Shown here in pieces: positions 8,134 to 16,555 of a stretch of 53,564 bases of DNA. The translations under genes were made by a program, and so were the position numbers. The notes beneath the pieces are model-generated. The model was given only the letters and a program-made list of their open reading frames with translations, was not told where the DNA came from and made no database searches. This DNA comes from an uncultured Patescibacteria group bacterium. Lineage in GTDB: Bacteria; Patescibacteriota; Patescibacteriia; Veblenbacterales; UBA10138. Position 1 is the stretch's first letter. Each line of letters opens with the position of its first letter. Where the stretch lies: assembly GCA_937929825.1 (NCBI GenBank), contig CALFUV010000007.1, positions 1 to 53,564 on the forward strand, written 5' to 3'.

Positions 8134-8177
8134 TAAAAACATTTTACTTTTTGTCTAGGTAGACAAAAAGTAAAATG
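8131..8177 (-). terminator. Long perfect palindrome, terminator of the mur operon
   Basis: Arms of 18 bp, CATTTTACTTTTTGTCTA (8140-8157) and its exact complement (8160-8177), are separated by only GG. Read on the minus strand the stem is followed by TTTTTATA, as expected for an intrinsic terminator after murC. It sits tail to tail with the plus-strand terminator at 8095. A remnant of a small mobile palindromic element is possible. Confidence 0.7.
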
Positions 8178-8236
8178 AGTAAAATTTAAAAAATGTTACT
8201 TACACTTATTAATTATTAATTAAAAGTCACTAACCA

Positions 8237-9643
8237 TTAAAACTCACTACCTGTCATCAAACCAAATTGGGAAATTAATTTATCTCCTACCTGCCAAACA
8301 TTACCAGCCCCCATGGTAATCACTAAATCACTGCGATTAGCGGTTTTGGCTAAATAATCAACCGCTTCAGTAATAGTTGGCTTGTAAATAGTTTTGGTAT
8401 GATACTTTATCACCTCGTCTACTAACTTAGCTGATGTTATTTCACCTGTTTTTTCACGGGCTGAAGAATAGGTATCAATAATTATCACCTCATCAGCTTC
8501 CCCAAAACATTGACCAAAATCACTTAATAAAGCTTGAGTACGGCTAAAAGTATGTGGCTGAAACACGACTCTAATATTTTTATAAGGATAAAAAGCCCGT
8601 GCGGCCTTCAGTGTGGCTTTAATTTCTGCCGGGTGATGACCATAATCATCAATCAAAGTTACACCATTAATTAATCTACCCTTCATTTCAAAACGCCTTG
8701 CTGTACCTTCAAAAGAAGCTAAACTTGTTCTAATTACTTCCAAATCAACTCCTAAACGTCTAGCTACAGCAATTACAGCCAAAGCATTAGCTACATTATG
8801 AGAACCTATTAACTTAAGCCAAAACTCACCTAAATACTCCTCCCTTTCCATAACAGAAAAATGCCACCTGCCCTCATCTAACCACATTCTGACCATTTGA
8901 AAATGACCATTAGTTAAACCATAACTGATGATTTGTTCGGGTTGTAAACCAGCCTCAGCAACTGCTTTTTTAACATTGTCTGTATCATAACAAGCCACCA
9001 CAAATCCAGTTGGGGGTATTTTTTTCAAAAAATCTACAAAGGTGGCAAAATAATTTTCAGGCGTAGGAAAAAAATCAGGGTGATCCCATTCTATACTGGT
9101 TAAAACCGCTATCTGGGGCGTAAAATATTTAAATTTATTTTGATATTCATCAGCTTCAAACACAAACAACTCGCCACTACCTAATAAAGCGTTGCCACTA
9201 AACTGCGGAACTGCTGAACCAATAACAGCCGAGGGGGATAAATTAGCATCTTTTAAAACATGAGCCAGCAGGGCCGAAATGGTAGTTTTACCATGAGAAC
9301 CACAAACTGCAATAGATTTATATTGACGAGTTAATTCTCCTAAGGCTTGAGCATAATCAAGTACAGGAATCTTTTTAGCTAAGGCCGCTTTTACTTCCAA
9401 ATGATCATTACCGTAAGCACTAGAGCGAATAACTAAATCAATAGGCTGTTCCAAATGTTGGGCATTAAACTCTTCCCAAAAATTAATACCTGATTGGTTT
9501 AAAACCTGATCTGTAAAAAATTTCTCATCTGTATCGCTACCACACACCTCCCAACCACGGCTTTTTAAAAGTTGAGCCAGGGCAGTCATGCCCACACCTT
9601 TGATGCCAATAAAATATATTTTTTTAGCCTGCTCTAAATTCAT
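8237..9643 (-). CDS. murC: UDP-N-acetylmuramate--L-alanine ligase MurC
   Basis: 468 aa, typical length. MurC adds the first amino acid to UDP-MurNAc using ATP. The N-terminal Rossmann-like part carries IKGVGMTALAQLLKSRGWEVCGSD. The ATP loop is VCGSHGKTTISALL near residue 115, the central region has FEADEYQNKF, and the C-terminal domain includes DDYGHHPAEIKATL, the conserved HHP motif. It is the last gene of the mraY-murD-ftsW-murG-murC run, 5 bp after murG, and is followed by the long palindromic terminator. No SD sequence before the ATG. Confidence 0.97.
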   Translation of the reverse strand: MNLEQAKKIYFIGIKGVGMTALAQLLKSRGWEVCGSDTDEKFFTDQVLNQSGINFWEEFNAQHLEQPIDLVIRSSAYGNDHLEVKAALAKKIPVLDYAQALGELTRQYKSIAVCGSHGKTTISALLAHVLKDANLSPSAVIGSAVPQFSGNALLGSGELFVFEADEYQNKFKYFTPQIAVLTSIEWDHPDFFPTPENYFATFVDFLKKIPPTGFVVACYDTDNVKKAVAEAGLQPEQIISYGLTNGHFQMVRMWLDEGRWHFSVMEREEYLGEFWLKLIGSHNVANALAVIAVARRLGVDLEVIRTSLASFEGTARRFEMKGRLINGVTLIDDYGHHPAEIKATLKAARAFYPYKNIRVVFQPHTFSRTQALLSDFGQCFGEADEVIIIDTYSSAREKTGEITSAKLVDEVIKYHTKTIYKPTITEAVDYLAKTANRSDLVITMGAGNVWQVGDKLISQFGLMTGSEF

Positions 9644-9648
9644 AATTA

Positions 9649-10713
9649 TTATTTAATCTTATTTAGTTCCTCAAACACTAAGCTTGCTATTTTACCTGCC
9701 GCCCCTGTAGGTATTATTTTTTTAATATTCTGACTCAAATTATTCAATAAACTTTTATTATTTAGCAACTCGCTTACGTTAGCAATTAATATTTCTGACG
9801 TCAATCCTTGAGCCAATAAAAATTTAACAGCTTTTTGCTCGGCAAAATAAATAGCGTTTTTTTCCTGATGACTATTGGGTAAAGGAATGACTAAAGCGGG
9901 TTTACCTAAAACCGATAATTCTGACAAAGTTCCCATACCAGCTCTGGTAATTACCAAATCAGCGGCTGATAAAAAAAGTTGACTGTTTGTAGTGAATGCT
10001 AATGGTATATAACCTTCACTTGGTTCTGTTTTTATTTTACCACCAGTCAAATGAATTATTTGCGCCAGTTCTAAAAGTTTTTCTTTAGACTGTATTATTA
10101 GTTCATTTAATTGTTGGGCACCAGTACTACCGCCAATAATAAGTACCACTGGTTTAAGGGGGTTAAGATTTAATTTTTTCTTAGCCATTTCCGGAGTCAA
10201 ATGGTTCTCAAATTCTTGTCTAACTGGATTGCCCGTTAAAATTGTTTTAGCGGCTGGAAAATCTTCCACTGAAACTGGTAAAGAAACGGTGATCTTCTTA
10301 GCAATGGGGATTATTAAACGATTAGCTAAGCTGGGCACCACATCCTGTTGATGAAGAAAAACCGGCACACCATAAAAATAAGCTGCCCAAGCCACCGGTA
10401 CAGCCACATAAGAACCAGCTGTTAAAACTGCTTGCGGTTTATTATGACCTAATCGCCATATAGCTTGTAACCACCCACCAAATATCCAAACAATGTCTAT
10501 TAAGTTTTGCCAGCTCCAATAACGCCGAAATTTACCGGCCATAATTGGTTTATAAACCAAACCATAATCTTCTATTATTTTTTTTTCTGGGCCATGTTCA
10601 GTACCCCACCACTCAAATTGAATTTCTTTTTCTTTAACTTGTATTTCCTTAACCACTGCCAGTAATGGTGTTACTGATCCTAAAGTCCCGCCGCCAACAC
10701 AAATGATCTTCAT
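9649..10713 (-). CDS. murG: Lipid II synthase MurG (UDP-GlcNAc transferase)
   Basis: 354 aa, GT28 family. It transfers GlcNAc from UDP-GlcNAc to lipid I on the inner face of the membrane, forming lipid II. Visible are the N-terminal glycine-rich loop (CVGGGTLGSVTPLLAV, usually GGTGGHxxP), the acceptor-side segment GSYVAVPVAWAAYFYGVPVFLHQQD, the linker VVLIIGGSTGAQQLNE and the donor-binding LVITRAGMGTLSELSVLGKPALVIPLP with the downstream HQEKNA motif. The first loop has Leu-Gly where GGH is usual, a common variation in divergent MurGs. It lies between ftsW and murC with 5-bp gaps. Confidence 0.95.
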   Translation of the reverse strand: MKIICVGGGTLGSVTPLLAVVKEIQVKEKEIQFEWWGTEHGPEKKIIEDYGLVYKPIMAGKFRRYWSWQNLIDIVWIFGGWLQAIWRLGHNKPQAVLTAGSYVAVPVAWAAYFYGVPVFLHQQDVVPSLANRLIIPIAKKITVSLPVSVEDFPAAKTILTGNPVRQEFENHLTPEMAKKKLNLNPLKPVVLIIGGSTGAQQLNELIIQSKEKLLELAQIIHLTGGKIKTEPSEGYIPLAFTTNSQLFLSAADLVITRAGMGTLSELSVLGKPALVIPLPNSHQEKNAIYFAEQKAVKFLLAQGLTSEILIANVSELLNNKSLLNNLSQNIKKIIPTGAAGKIASLVFEELNKIK

Positions 10714-10718
10714 AAATT

Positions 10719-11858
10719 TTAAGATGTTTTAACTTGCCTAGACATGCTAATTAAAATTCCAGTAGCTGCTAAAACTGTTGTTAGAGCACTTCCACCAGCA
10801 GAAACAAAGGGTAGAGGCACGCCAGTTAAGGGTATAATTACCAGCATAGAAGCAATATTAATACACATTTGCCAACCCAACCAACCAATAATACCTGCTC
10901 CTAAAATTTTACCAAACATATCAGGGACCTGACGAATGATTTGAAAAGCCCTGGCAAACCAAGCAGCAATGATTAATAAAAAAATAGCCGTAAACACAAA
11001 ACCAATTTCCTCGGCAATAATGGCAAAAATAGAATCTCCTGTTATTTCCGGTAAATACAAATGTTTTTGTCGGGAGTAACCTAATCCTAAACCAAACCAA
11101 CCTCCAGAACCAATCGCCAATAAAGCCTGATTTATATGATAACCAATTCCTTGTGGGTCAAGTTCAGGGTGTAAAAAAACTGTTAAACGTGCGGCGCGAT
11201 AGGGAGCAATTTTAACAAGTAGCCATAATACAGACGCACCTAAAAAAGCCAAACCTGAAATATGAATAAAACGCGCTCCAGCCACAAAAAAAGATACCAC
11301 CGAACTTACAATAATCACGGTGGTTGTGCCAACATCTGGCTGTATAACAATTAAACTGGCAATAATGGCCAAAGTAATGGTAAAAGGAATTAAACCAGCT
11401 CTAAAACTTCTTACACCACTTATACCCTTATTTTCCAACCAAGCGGCCAAATAAATCAAGAAAAGTAATTTAACAAATTCACTGGGTTGGATAACAAATG
11501 GGCCAAAATCCAACCAGCGTTTAGCACCCCCAGAACTAACACCTAAATGGGGTAAAAAAACCGCTACTAAAGATAAAATACAAAAAAATAAAGCTGGTAA
11601 GGCTAATTTTTTAAGTTTCTGATAGGGCCAAATACTAAATACAAACATCACTACTAAGCCCGGCAATACACCAAACAAAGTTTGGTGCTTAACAAAATAA
11701 TAACTATCACCAAACTTTTGAAAACCAACTACCGATGAGGCTGAAGAAAGAAATAACAAACCTAACAATACCAAAACAAATGTCAAAACTACAAAAGCAT
11801 AATCGGGTTTAGCGGTACGATAATTATTAGGCGAAGTTAATCTTTTAAATACTCCCAT
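10719..11858 (-). CDS. ftsW: Lipid II polymerase / division protein FtsW (SEDS family)
   Basis: 379 aa, polytopic, about ten membrane segments. Diagnostic SEDS segments: the Pro/Gly-rich loop HLGVSSGGAKRWLDFGPFVIQPSEFVKL, then QPDVGTTTVI, the long extracellular loop with GIGYHINQALLAIGSGGWFGLGLGYSRQKHLYLPE, and C-terminal TGVPLPFVSAGGSALTTVLAATGIL. SEDS proteins polymerise glycan strands from lipid II together with a class B PBP. Placement between murG and murD points to FtsW rather than RodA. It has a short cytoplasmic N-terminus and no SD sequence. Confidence 0.93.
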   Translation of the reverse strand: MGVFKRLTSPNNYRTAKPDYAFVVLTFVLVLLGLLFLSSASSVVGFQKFGDSYYFVKHQTLFGVLPGLVVMFVFSIWPYQKLKKLALPALFFCILSLVAVFLPHLGVSSGGAKRWLDFGPFVIQPSEFVKLLFLIYLAAWLENKGISGVRSFRAGLIPFTITLAIIASLIVIQPDVGTTTVIIVSSVVSFFVAGARFIHISGLAFLGASVLWLLVKIAPYRAARLTVFLHPELDPQGIGYHINQALLAIGSGGWFGLGLGYSRQKHLYLPEITGDSIFAIIAEEIGFVFTAIFLLIIAAWFARAFQIIRQVPDMFGKILGAGIIGWLGWQMCINIASMLVIIPLTGVPLPFVSAGGSALTTVLAATGILISMSRQVKTS

Positions 11859-11861
11859 CTT

Positions 11862-13244
11862 TTAATTCAAAGCTAATACTGCTTTTTTAAAAGCTTCACC
11901 TCTATCAAACTCGTGTTTAAAAAGACCAAAACTGGCAGAGCCTGGTGATAATAATACAACATCGCCTGCTGCTGCTACTTTTTTAGCCCAATTTACAGCC
12001 TGTGTCATAGTGGTTGCAAGTATTATTTTTTTATAACCAATCAACTCCTTTTGCAGCTTAACTGTAGCTGTGCCGGGCAATAAAATTAACACTTTGACTC
12101 TTTTTTTAATATGTTTAGCCAAATCTCTATAAGACAATTTTTTATCTGTACCCCCGGCTATTAATATTATTTTATGTTTCTTAAAAGTATTCAGTGCGGC
12201 CTTAGTGGCGTCAGGTGAAGTAGAAGTAGTGTCATTATAGTAAAATACTTTATTTATAGTTTTAATATACTCAAGTCTATCATGTAATCCCTTAAACTCT
12301 TTAACTGCTGTTTTAATTTTATCTGCTGTGACACCCAATAATCTTGCCGTAACAACAGCTGCTAATACATTTGACAAATTATGTTTGCCGGGTAAGGATA
12401 TATCGCTAATTCTAAATAAAATTTCATTTATTTTACCTGCTGTAAAATAAACTTTTTTATCCTTTATATAGCATCCTTGACTGACTTGTTTTTTTACAGA
12501 AAACCAATAAACTTTGGCTTTGGCTTGCTTTACCATTTTTCGAGTATTAAGATTATCCCAATTTAAAATCAAGCTATCATCTGCCTCCTGGCCAGTAAAT
12601 ATCATGGTTTTAGCCTGAATATAATCAGTAAAACTTTTATATCTATCCAAATGATCTGGTAAAACATTGGTAATAACTGCATAAGGAATTTTAAGTTTAT
12701 GCACACCAACCACTTCTAATTGCCAGCTGGATAATTCCAAGACAACAAAAGAATCATTTTTCAAACTATCTAACACATCAAATAACAAATTATCGCGAAT
12801 ATTACCAGCCACCACAGTTTTTGGATTTATTTTTTTTAACACAGCACCCAACAAAGAAACTGTAGTCGATTTTCCTCTGGTACCAGTCACTGCTGCTATA
12901 TTTTTTGTAGGACAAAGTTTTAAAAAAAGACTAGCTTCGTTTTCAATCAAAATTCCCTCTTTTCTAGCAACTTTCAATAAATCATGATCTGTCGGCACAC
13001 CCGGATTTTGAATTATCATATCACAATCTTTAAGCAAGCTTAAAGGATGCCTGCCTAAAACTAATTTTATTGATCGACTTTTTAATTTAGCTAAACTCAC
13101 AGCTAATTCCTGTTCTGTTTTAATATCTGTGACAGTAACCTTAGCGCCATGCTTAATTAGCCAGTTGGTAACTGCCACACCACCACCATGCAAACCTAAA
13201 CCAAAAACCAAAACCCTAAGACCTATAAAATCTGAATATTTCAT
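11862..13244 (-). CDS. murD: UDP-N-acetylmuramoyl-L-alanine--D-glutamate ligase MurD
   Basis: 460 aa from the ATG at 13244 (MKYSDFIGL). The ORF track adds three codons to a TTG that overlaps the mraY stop. MurD adds D-glutamate to UDP-MurNAc-L-Ala. Motifs: VFGLGLHGGGVA at the UDP-binding N-terminal domain, ATP loop AVTGTRGKSTTVSLLGAVL, central NVLPDHLDRYKSF, and YYNDTTSTSPDATKAAL in the C-terminal domain. AAGGGA lies 12 nt upstream within the end of mraY, a distant SD at best. It sits in the order mraY-murD-ftsW-murG, the classical dcw arrangement. Confidence 0.95.
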   Translation of the reverse strand: MKYSDFIGLRVLVFGLGLHGGGVAVTNWLIKHGAKVTVTDIKTEQELAVSLAKLKSRSIKLVLGRHPLSLLKDCDMIIQNPGVPTDHDLLKVARKEGILIENEASLFLKLCPTKNIAAVTGTRGKSTTVSLLGAVLKKINPKTVVAGNIRDNLLFDVLDSLKNDSFVVLELSSWQLEVVGVHKLKIPYAVITNVLPDHLDRYKSFTDYIQAKTMIFTGQEADDSLILNWDNLNTRKMVKQAKAKVYWFSVKKQVSQGCYIKDKKVYFTAGKINEILFRISDISLPGKHNLSNVLAAVVTARLLGVTADKIKTAVKEFKGLHDRLEYIKTINKVFYYNDTTSTSPDATKAALNTFKKHKIILIAGGTDKKLSYRDLAKHIKKRVKVLILLPGTATVKLQKELIGYKKIILATTMTQAVNWAKKVAAAGDVVLLSPGSASFGLFKHEFDRGEAFKKAVLALN

Positions 13245-13249
13245 AAAAA

Positions 13250-14281
13250 TCAAATTCCCTTATCAACTAAAGCTAAAATTAAACCGATAACAGCGGTAAC
13301 TGCAGAGATTACCCAAAACCTCATTACTATTTTAGGCTCAGGCCAACCAATAGCTTCTAAATGATGGTGTAATGGTGCTGACAAGAAAACTTTCTTACCT
13401 CTAATTTTTTTAGAAAGCACTTGTATAATAACTGACAAAGATTCCAAAACAAACAACAAACCAATGATTGGCAATAATAAAACACTATTAGTTAACATAG
13501 CAACAATGCCCAGCGTCACACCTAAAGACATAGCTCCGGTATCACCCATGAAAAATCTGGCCGGATTTATATTAAACCACAAAAAAGCCAACAAAGCTCC
13601 TACAATAACACCACAAAAAGTGGCTAAATCATATTTACCTTGTAAAAAAGCAATTGCCCCAAAGGCGGCAAAAGATGTTAACAAAGTTCCGCCAGCTAAA
13701 CCATCAAGGCCGTCAATTAAATTAACTGAATGAGAAGTGGCCACGATTATAAAAATAAAAATAGGAATATACCACCAGCCAATATCAAATAGTCCCCAAA
13801 AAGGTACATGAATTGATGTCCAGCCTAATTTGTAATAAAACCACCAAGCACCAACCATGGCAATAGCAGTGTATATAAATAATTTATGTTTCATGGTTAA
13901 TCCTCCGCCATTAGGTCCGTAACGTTTAATATTAAACCAATCATCTACCAACCCCACCAAAGCCGAAGCGACTAAAGCGCCTAAGGGTAACAGTGTTTCA
14001 CTTCTGGTTAAAAAATTGAAATGTATAATATTTAACTTATCTAAATAAAAAAAAGTTAAGGCTACAACTAGAGTGGTAAACCAAACTAAAATACCGCCCA
14101 TAGTCGGCGTGCCGCTTTTGCCTGCGTGTAAAGAAGACATAATAGGCGCACTGACTGAATCACGAATTTGTTTGCCTAAATGATATTTATATAAAAAATA
14201 AGTAAGTCCAGGCGTAGCCAATAAAGCTAGTAAAAAAGATACTGTGGTAAGAATAAGTATTTGTAATACCGGTAGAATCAT
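13250..14281 (-). CDS. mraY: Phospho-N-acetylmuramoyl-pentapeptide transferase MraY
   Basis: 343 aa, about ten membrane helices. It couples UDP-MurNAc-pentapeptide to undecaprenyl phosphate to make lipid I. Diagnostic sites are GTPTMGGILV near residue 58, ALVGLVDDWFNIKRYG with the catalytic Asp pair, NLIDGLDGLAGG, FMGDTGAMSLG and the cytoplasmic HHHLEAIGW loop. First of the core mur genes in the run; its TGA lies 5 nt before the murD ATG. No SD is visible. Confidence 0.97.
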   Translation of the reverse strand: MILPVLQILILTTVSFLLALLATPGLTYFLYKYHLGKQIRDSVSAPIMSSLHAGKSGTPTMGGILVWFTTLVVALTFFYLDKLNIIHFNFLTRSETLLPLGALVASALVGLVDDWFNIKRYGPNGGGLTMKHKLFIYTAIAMVGAWWFYYKLGWTSIHVPFWGLFDIGWWYIPIFIFIIVATSHSVNLIDGLDGLAGGTLLTSFAAFGAIAFLQGKYDLATFCGVIVGALLAFLWFNINPARFFMGDTGAMSLGVTLGIVAMLTNSVLLLPIIGLLFVLESLSVIIQVLSKKIRGKKVFLSAPLHHHLEAIGWPEPKIVMRFWVISAVTAVIGLILALVDKGI

Positions 14282-14290
14282 ATATAAAAT

Positions 14291-14665
14291 TTAAATATTA
14301 ATGCGTATTAATAACCAACACAACCATATGGCGGAGACCACTATAAATACAGCTGTCCATAACCAAAGATAAACAAGCGCTAAACTGGTACGACTAACAA
14401 AATATGCTAATACTAAATCTATAAGAACCATGATTGTGGCTATTGAAGGCATGATTATAAACCAAAAACCAGATACCAGCCAATTTGCCCCTACATAAAT
14501 AGAATAACGTAAAATAACAGTTTCTAAAGATAATAATTTAATTGATAAATACCATAAAAAAATAAGGGATAAAAATGCTAAAATAGCTGGCACTAAAACA
14601 GCTGGACGACGCCAAAATGCCCGCCAGTTTTCCCTCTGCCAAAATAAAAATGATCGCCAAATCAT
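14291..14665 (-). CDS. Small membrane protein at the head of the mur cluster
   Basis: 124 aa from the ATG at 14665 (MIWRSFLFWQRENW). The ORF track start at 14818 would run through the pilB promoter and adds a non-conserved-looking 51 aa, so I reject it. Three hydrophobic segments follow a basic amphipathic start: about residues 21-47 (PAVLVPAILAFLSLIFLWYLSI), 60-95 and 100-122. An AGGT lies 11 nt before the ATG. No family recognised. It ends 9 bp upstream of mraY on the same strand and is divergent from pilB, so it may be the first gene of the mur operon. Confidence 0.6.
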   Translation of the reverse strand: MIWRSFLFWQRENWRAFWRRPAVLVPAILAFLSLIFLWYLSIKLLSLETVILRYSIYVGANWLVSGFWFIIMPSIATIMVLIDLVLAYFVSRTSLALVYLWLWTAVFIVVSAIWLCWLLIRINI

Positions 14666-14731
14666 AGTAAATATACCTGTGGTTAGTTTAGTATTTAAAA
14701 CCTCATTTTGGCAATGCTTGTTTATTATCAG

Positions 14732-14760
14732 TTGCGATATATCATAAAGTTTAGTATAAT
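14732..14760 (+). promoter_or_regulatory. Promoter of the type IV pilus operon
   Basis: -35 TTGCGA (14732-14737), 17-bp spacer, perfect -10 TATAAT (14755-14760). Predicted start near 14767 gives a leader of about 57 nt before pilB, with no SD in front of the pilB ATG. No terminator-like hairpin was seen between pilB and the last pilus gene, so this could drive all ten genes. Confidence 0.75.
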
Positions 14761-14823
14761 AATTACATATTTCCCAATTAAATAAATGGAATACATTTAA
14801 ATAAATAAACAAAAACAATCAAT

Positions 14824-16551
14824 ATGTTGAGCCAGGATTACTTAACACAAGCCTTATTAGCCAACAAAACCTTAACTGCGTCTGAATTAAAAGAAATCAA
14901 GGAAAAAATTAAGGCTGACAATATTGGTTTGGAAGAATATTTGATAAAAAAACGTGTTGTTACTGAGGAAATTTTATATGAAATGGCGGCTAGGCATCTT
15001 CATATTCCCTATATTGATCTAAAAAACCAAACTATTAGAAAAGATATTCTTTTATCAATCCCGGAACCTATTGCTGAGGCTCATGGAGTTATTGCCTTTG
15101 ACCGTGATGAAACCGGAATTAAAATAGCTACTACCGACCCTGATGATTTACAAACTTTTGAATTTTTGGAAAGAAGCTTGCAAACAAAATTACAAATTTA
15201 TTTAACGTCACCCTCATCATTTCGTGAAGCTTTAAAACAATATCATCAAAGCTTGCGTGCTGAATTTGCCAAACTGACTGGCGTTGAAGAAAAAAAAGAT
15301 GATATTAAAGAAGGAAATTTACAGGAATTAGCTGAAGACTTACCTGTAGTAAGGATAGTAGACACTTTGCTCGAATACGCTATTTTCGAGCGTGCTTCTG
15401 ATATTCATATTGAACCAACTGAAACACAAGTATTGGTACGTTATCGGGTGGATGGTATTTTAAAAGATGTTATGACTTTACCGAAAAATATTCAACCCGG
15501 TTTAACAGCTAGAATTAAAATTCTATCTAATCTTAAACTTGACGAACATCGTTTACCCCAAGACGGACGCTTTAAAATAAAAAATAAAGAATATGAGTTT
15601 AGTTTTCGTGTTTCTATCATACCTGTATTTGATGGTGAAAAAATAGTTATGAGGTTATTACAGGAATCAGGTCAAGTATTAACACTCGAACAACTAGGCT
15701 TGCAAAAAAAACCATTTGAAATATTGAAAAGAAATATTGAAAAGCCTCATGGTATGATTTTGGTCACCGGTCCTACCGGCTCAGGTAAAACTACTACCTT
15801 ATACTCAATTATGAATGTTCTAAACACAACTGATGTAAATATTTCCACTATTGAGGATCCTATAGAATACCGCATGCCTCGCATCAATCAAAGTCAAGTT
15901 AATCCACGTATTGGTTTTTCCTTTGCCAGCGGCCTTAGAGCTTTATTAAGACAAGACCCCGATATTATAATGGTTGGCGAAATTCGTGATCTAGAAACAG
16001 CTGAAATTGCTATACACGCCGCCATGACAGGGCATTTAGTACTATCCACTCTACATACTAATGACGCAGTTGGTACCCTGCCTCGTTTACTAGATATGGG
16101 CATTGCGCCTTTTTTGGTGGCTTCAACCACTAACTTAATAATTGCCCAAAGACTTGTCAGAAAAATATGTCAAAATTGTATCACCTCTTATCAATTATCT
16201 TCCAAAAATGTAGATGATCTTGCTAAACAACTTGATCTCCCGGCGCTACTTAAAACCTTTATAAAAGAGGGTGCTATAACAGAAAATCAAAACATGGAAA
16301 ATCTGCTGTTTTTTAGGGGAAAGGGATGTAAACAATGTAACCAAGAAGGTTACAAGGGTAGAATAGGTATTTATGAATTATTTGAGATTACACCAGCTGT
16401 GCAAGAACTAATTTTAAATAGAGCTACTTCTCCTCAATTAAAAAAAGCTGCCTTAGCACAAGGTATGTTAAGTTTACTTGAAGATGGCTTTTTGAAAGCT
16501 AAAAACGGCATCACTACTATTGAAGAAGTATTGAGGGTAACTAAAGATTAA
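14824..16551 (+). CDS. pilB: Type IV pilus assembly ATPase PilB (GspE family)
   Basis: 575 aa. An N-terminal GspE-type domain (residues ~1-150, including HLHIPYIDL and AEAHGVIAFDRD) precedes the ATPase core. Core motifs: Walker A VTGPTGSGKTTTLYS (~316-323), the Asp box EDPIEYRMPRINQSQVN, Walker B LLRQDPDIIMVGEIRDLETAEIA, the His box GHLVLSTLHTNDA, and a zinc-binding CxxC pair (CQNC near 449, CKQC near 502). It powers pilus extension from the cytoplasmic face together with PilC and the PilM/N/O platform. First gene of the pilus operon. PilT is not in the window. Confidence 0.96.
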   Translation: MLSQDYLTQALLANKTLTASELKEIKEKIKADNIGLEEYLIKKRVVTEEILYEMAARHLHIPYIDLKNQTIRKDILLSIPEPIAEAHGVIAFDRDETGIKIATTDPDDLQTFEFLERSLQTKLQIYLTSPSSFREALKQYHQSLRAEFAKLTGVEEKKDDIKEGNLQELAEDLPVVRIVDTLLEYAIFERASDIHIEPTETQVLVRYRVDGILKDVMTLPKNIQPGLTARIKILSNLKLDEHRLPQDGRFKIKNKEYEFSFRVSIIPVFDGEKIVMRLLQESGQVLTLEQLGLQKKPFEILKRNIEKPHGMILVTGPTGSGKTTTLYSIMNVLNTTDVNISTIEDPIEYRMPRINQSQVNPRIGFSFASGLRALLRQDPDIIMVGEIRDLETAEIAIHAAMTGHLVLSTLHTNDAVGTLPRLLDMGIAPFLVASTTNLIIAQRLVRKICQNCITSYQLSSKNVDDLAKQLDLPALLKTFIKEGAITENQNMENLLFFRGKGCKQCNQEGYKGRIGIYELFEITPAVQELILNRATSPQLKKAALAQGMLSLLEDGFLKAKNGITTIEEVLRVTKD

Positions 16552-16555
16552 TTTT

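Noticed and set aside
14666-14818. N-terminal extension of the membrane protein to 14818
   Set aside because: It would cover the pilB promoter and adds a sequence without membrane or domain character.
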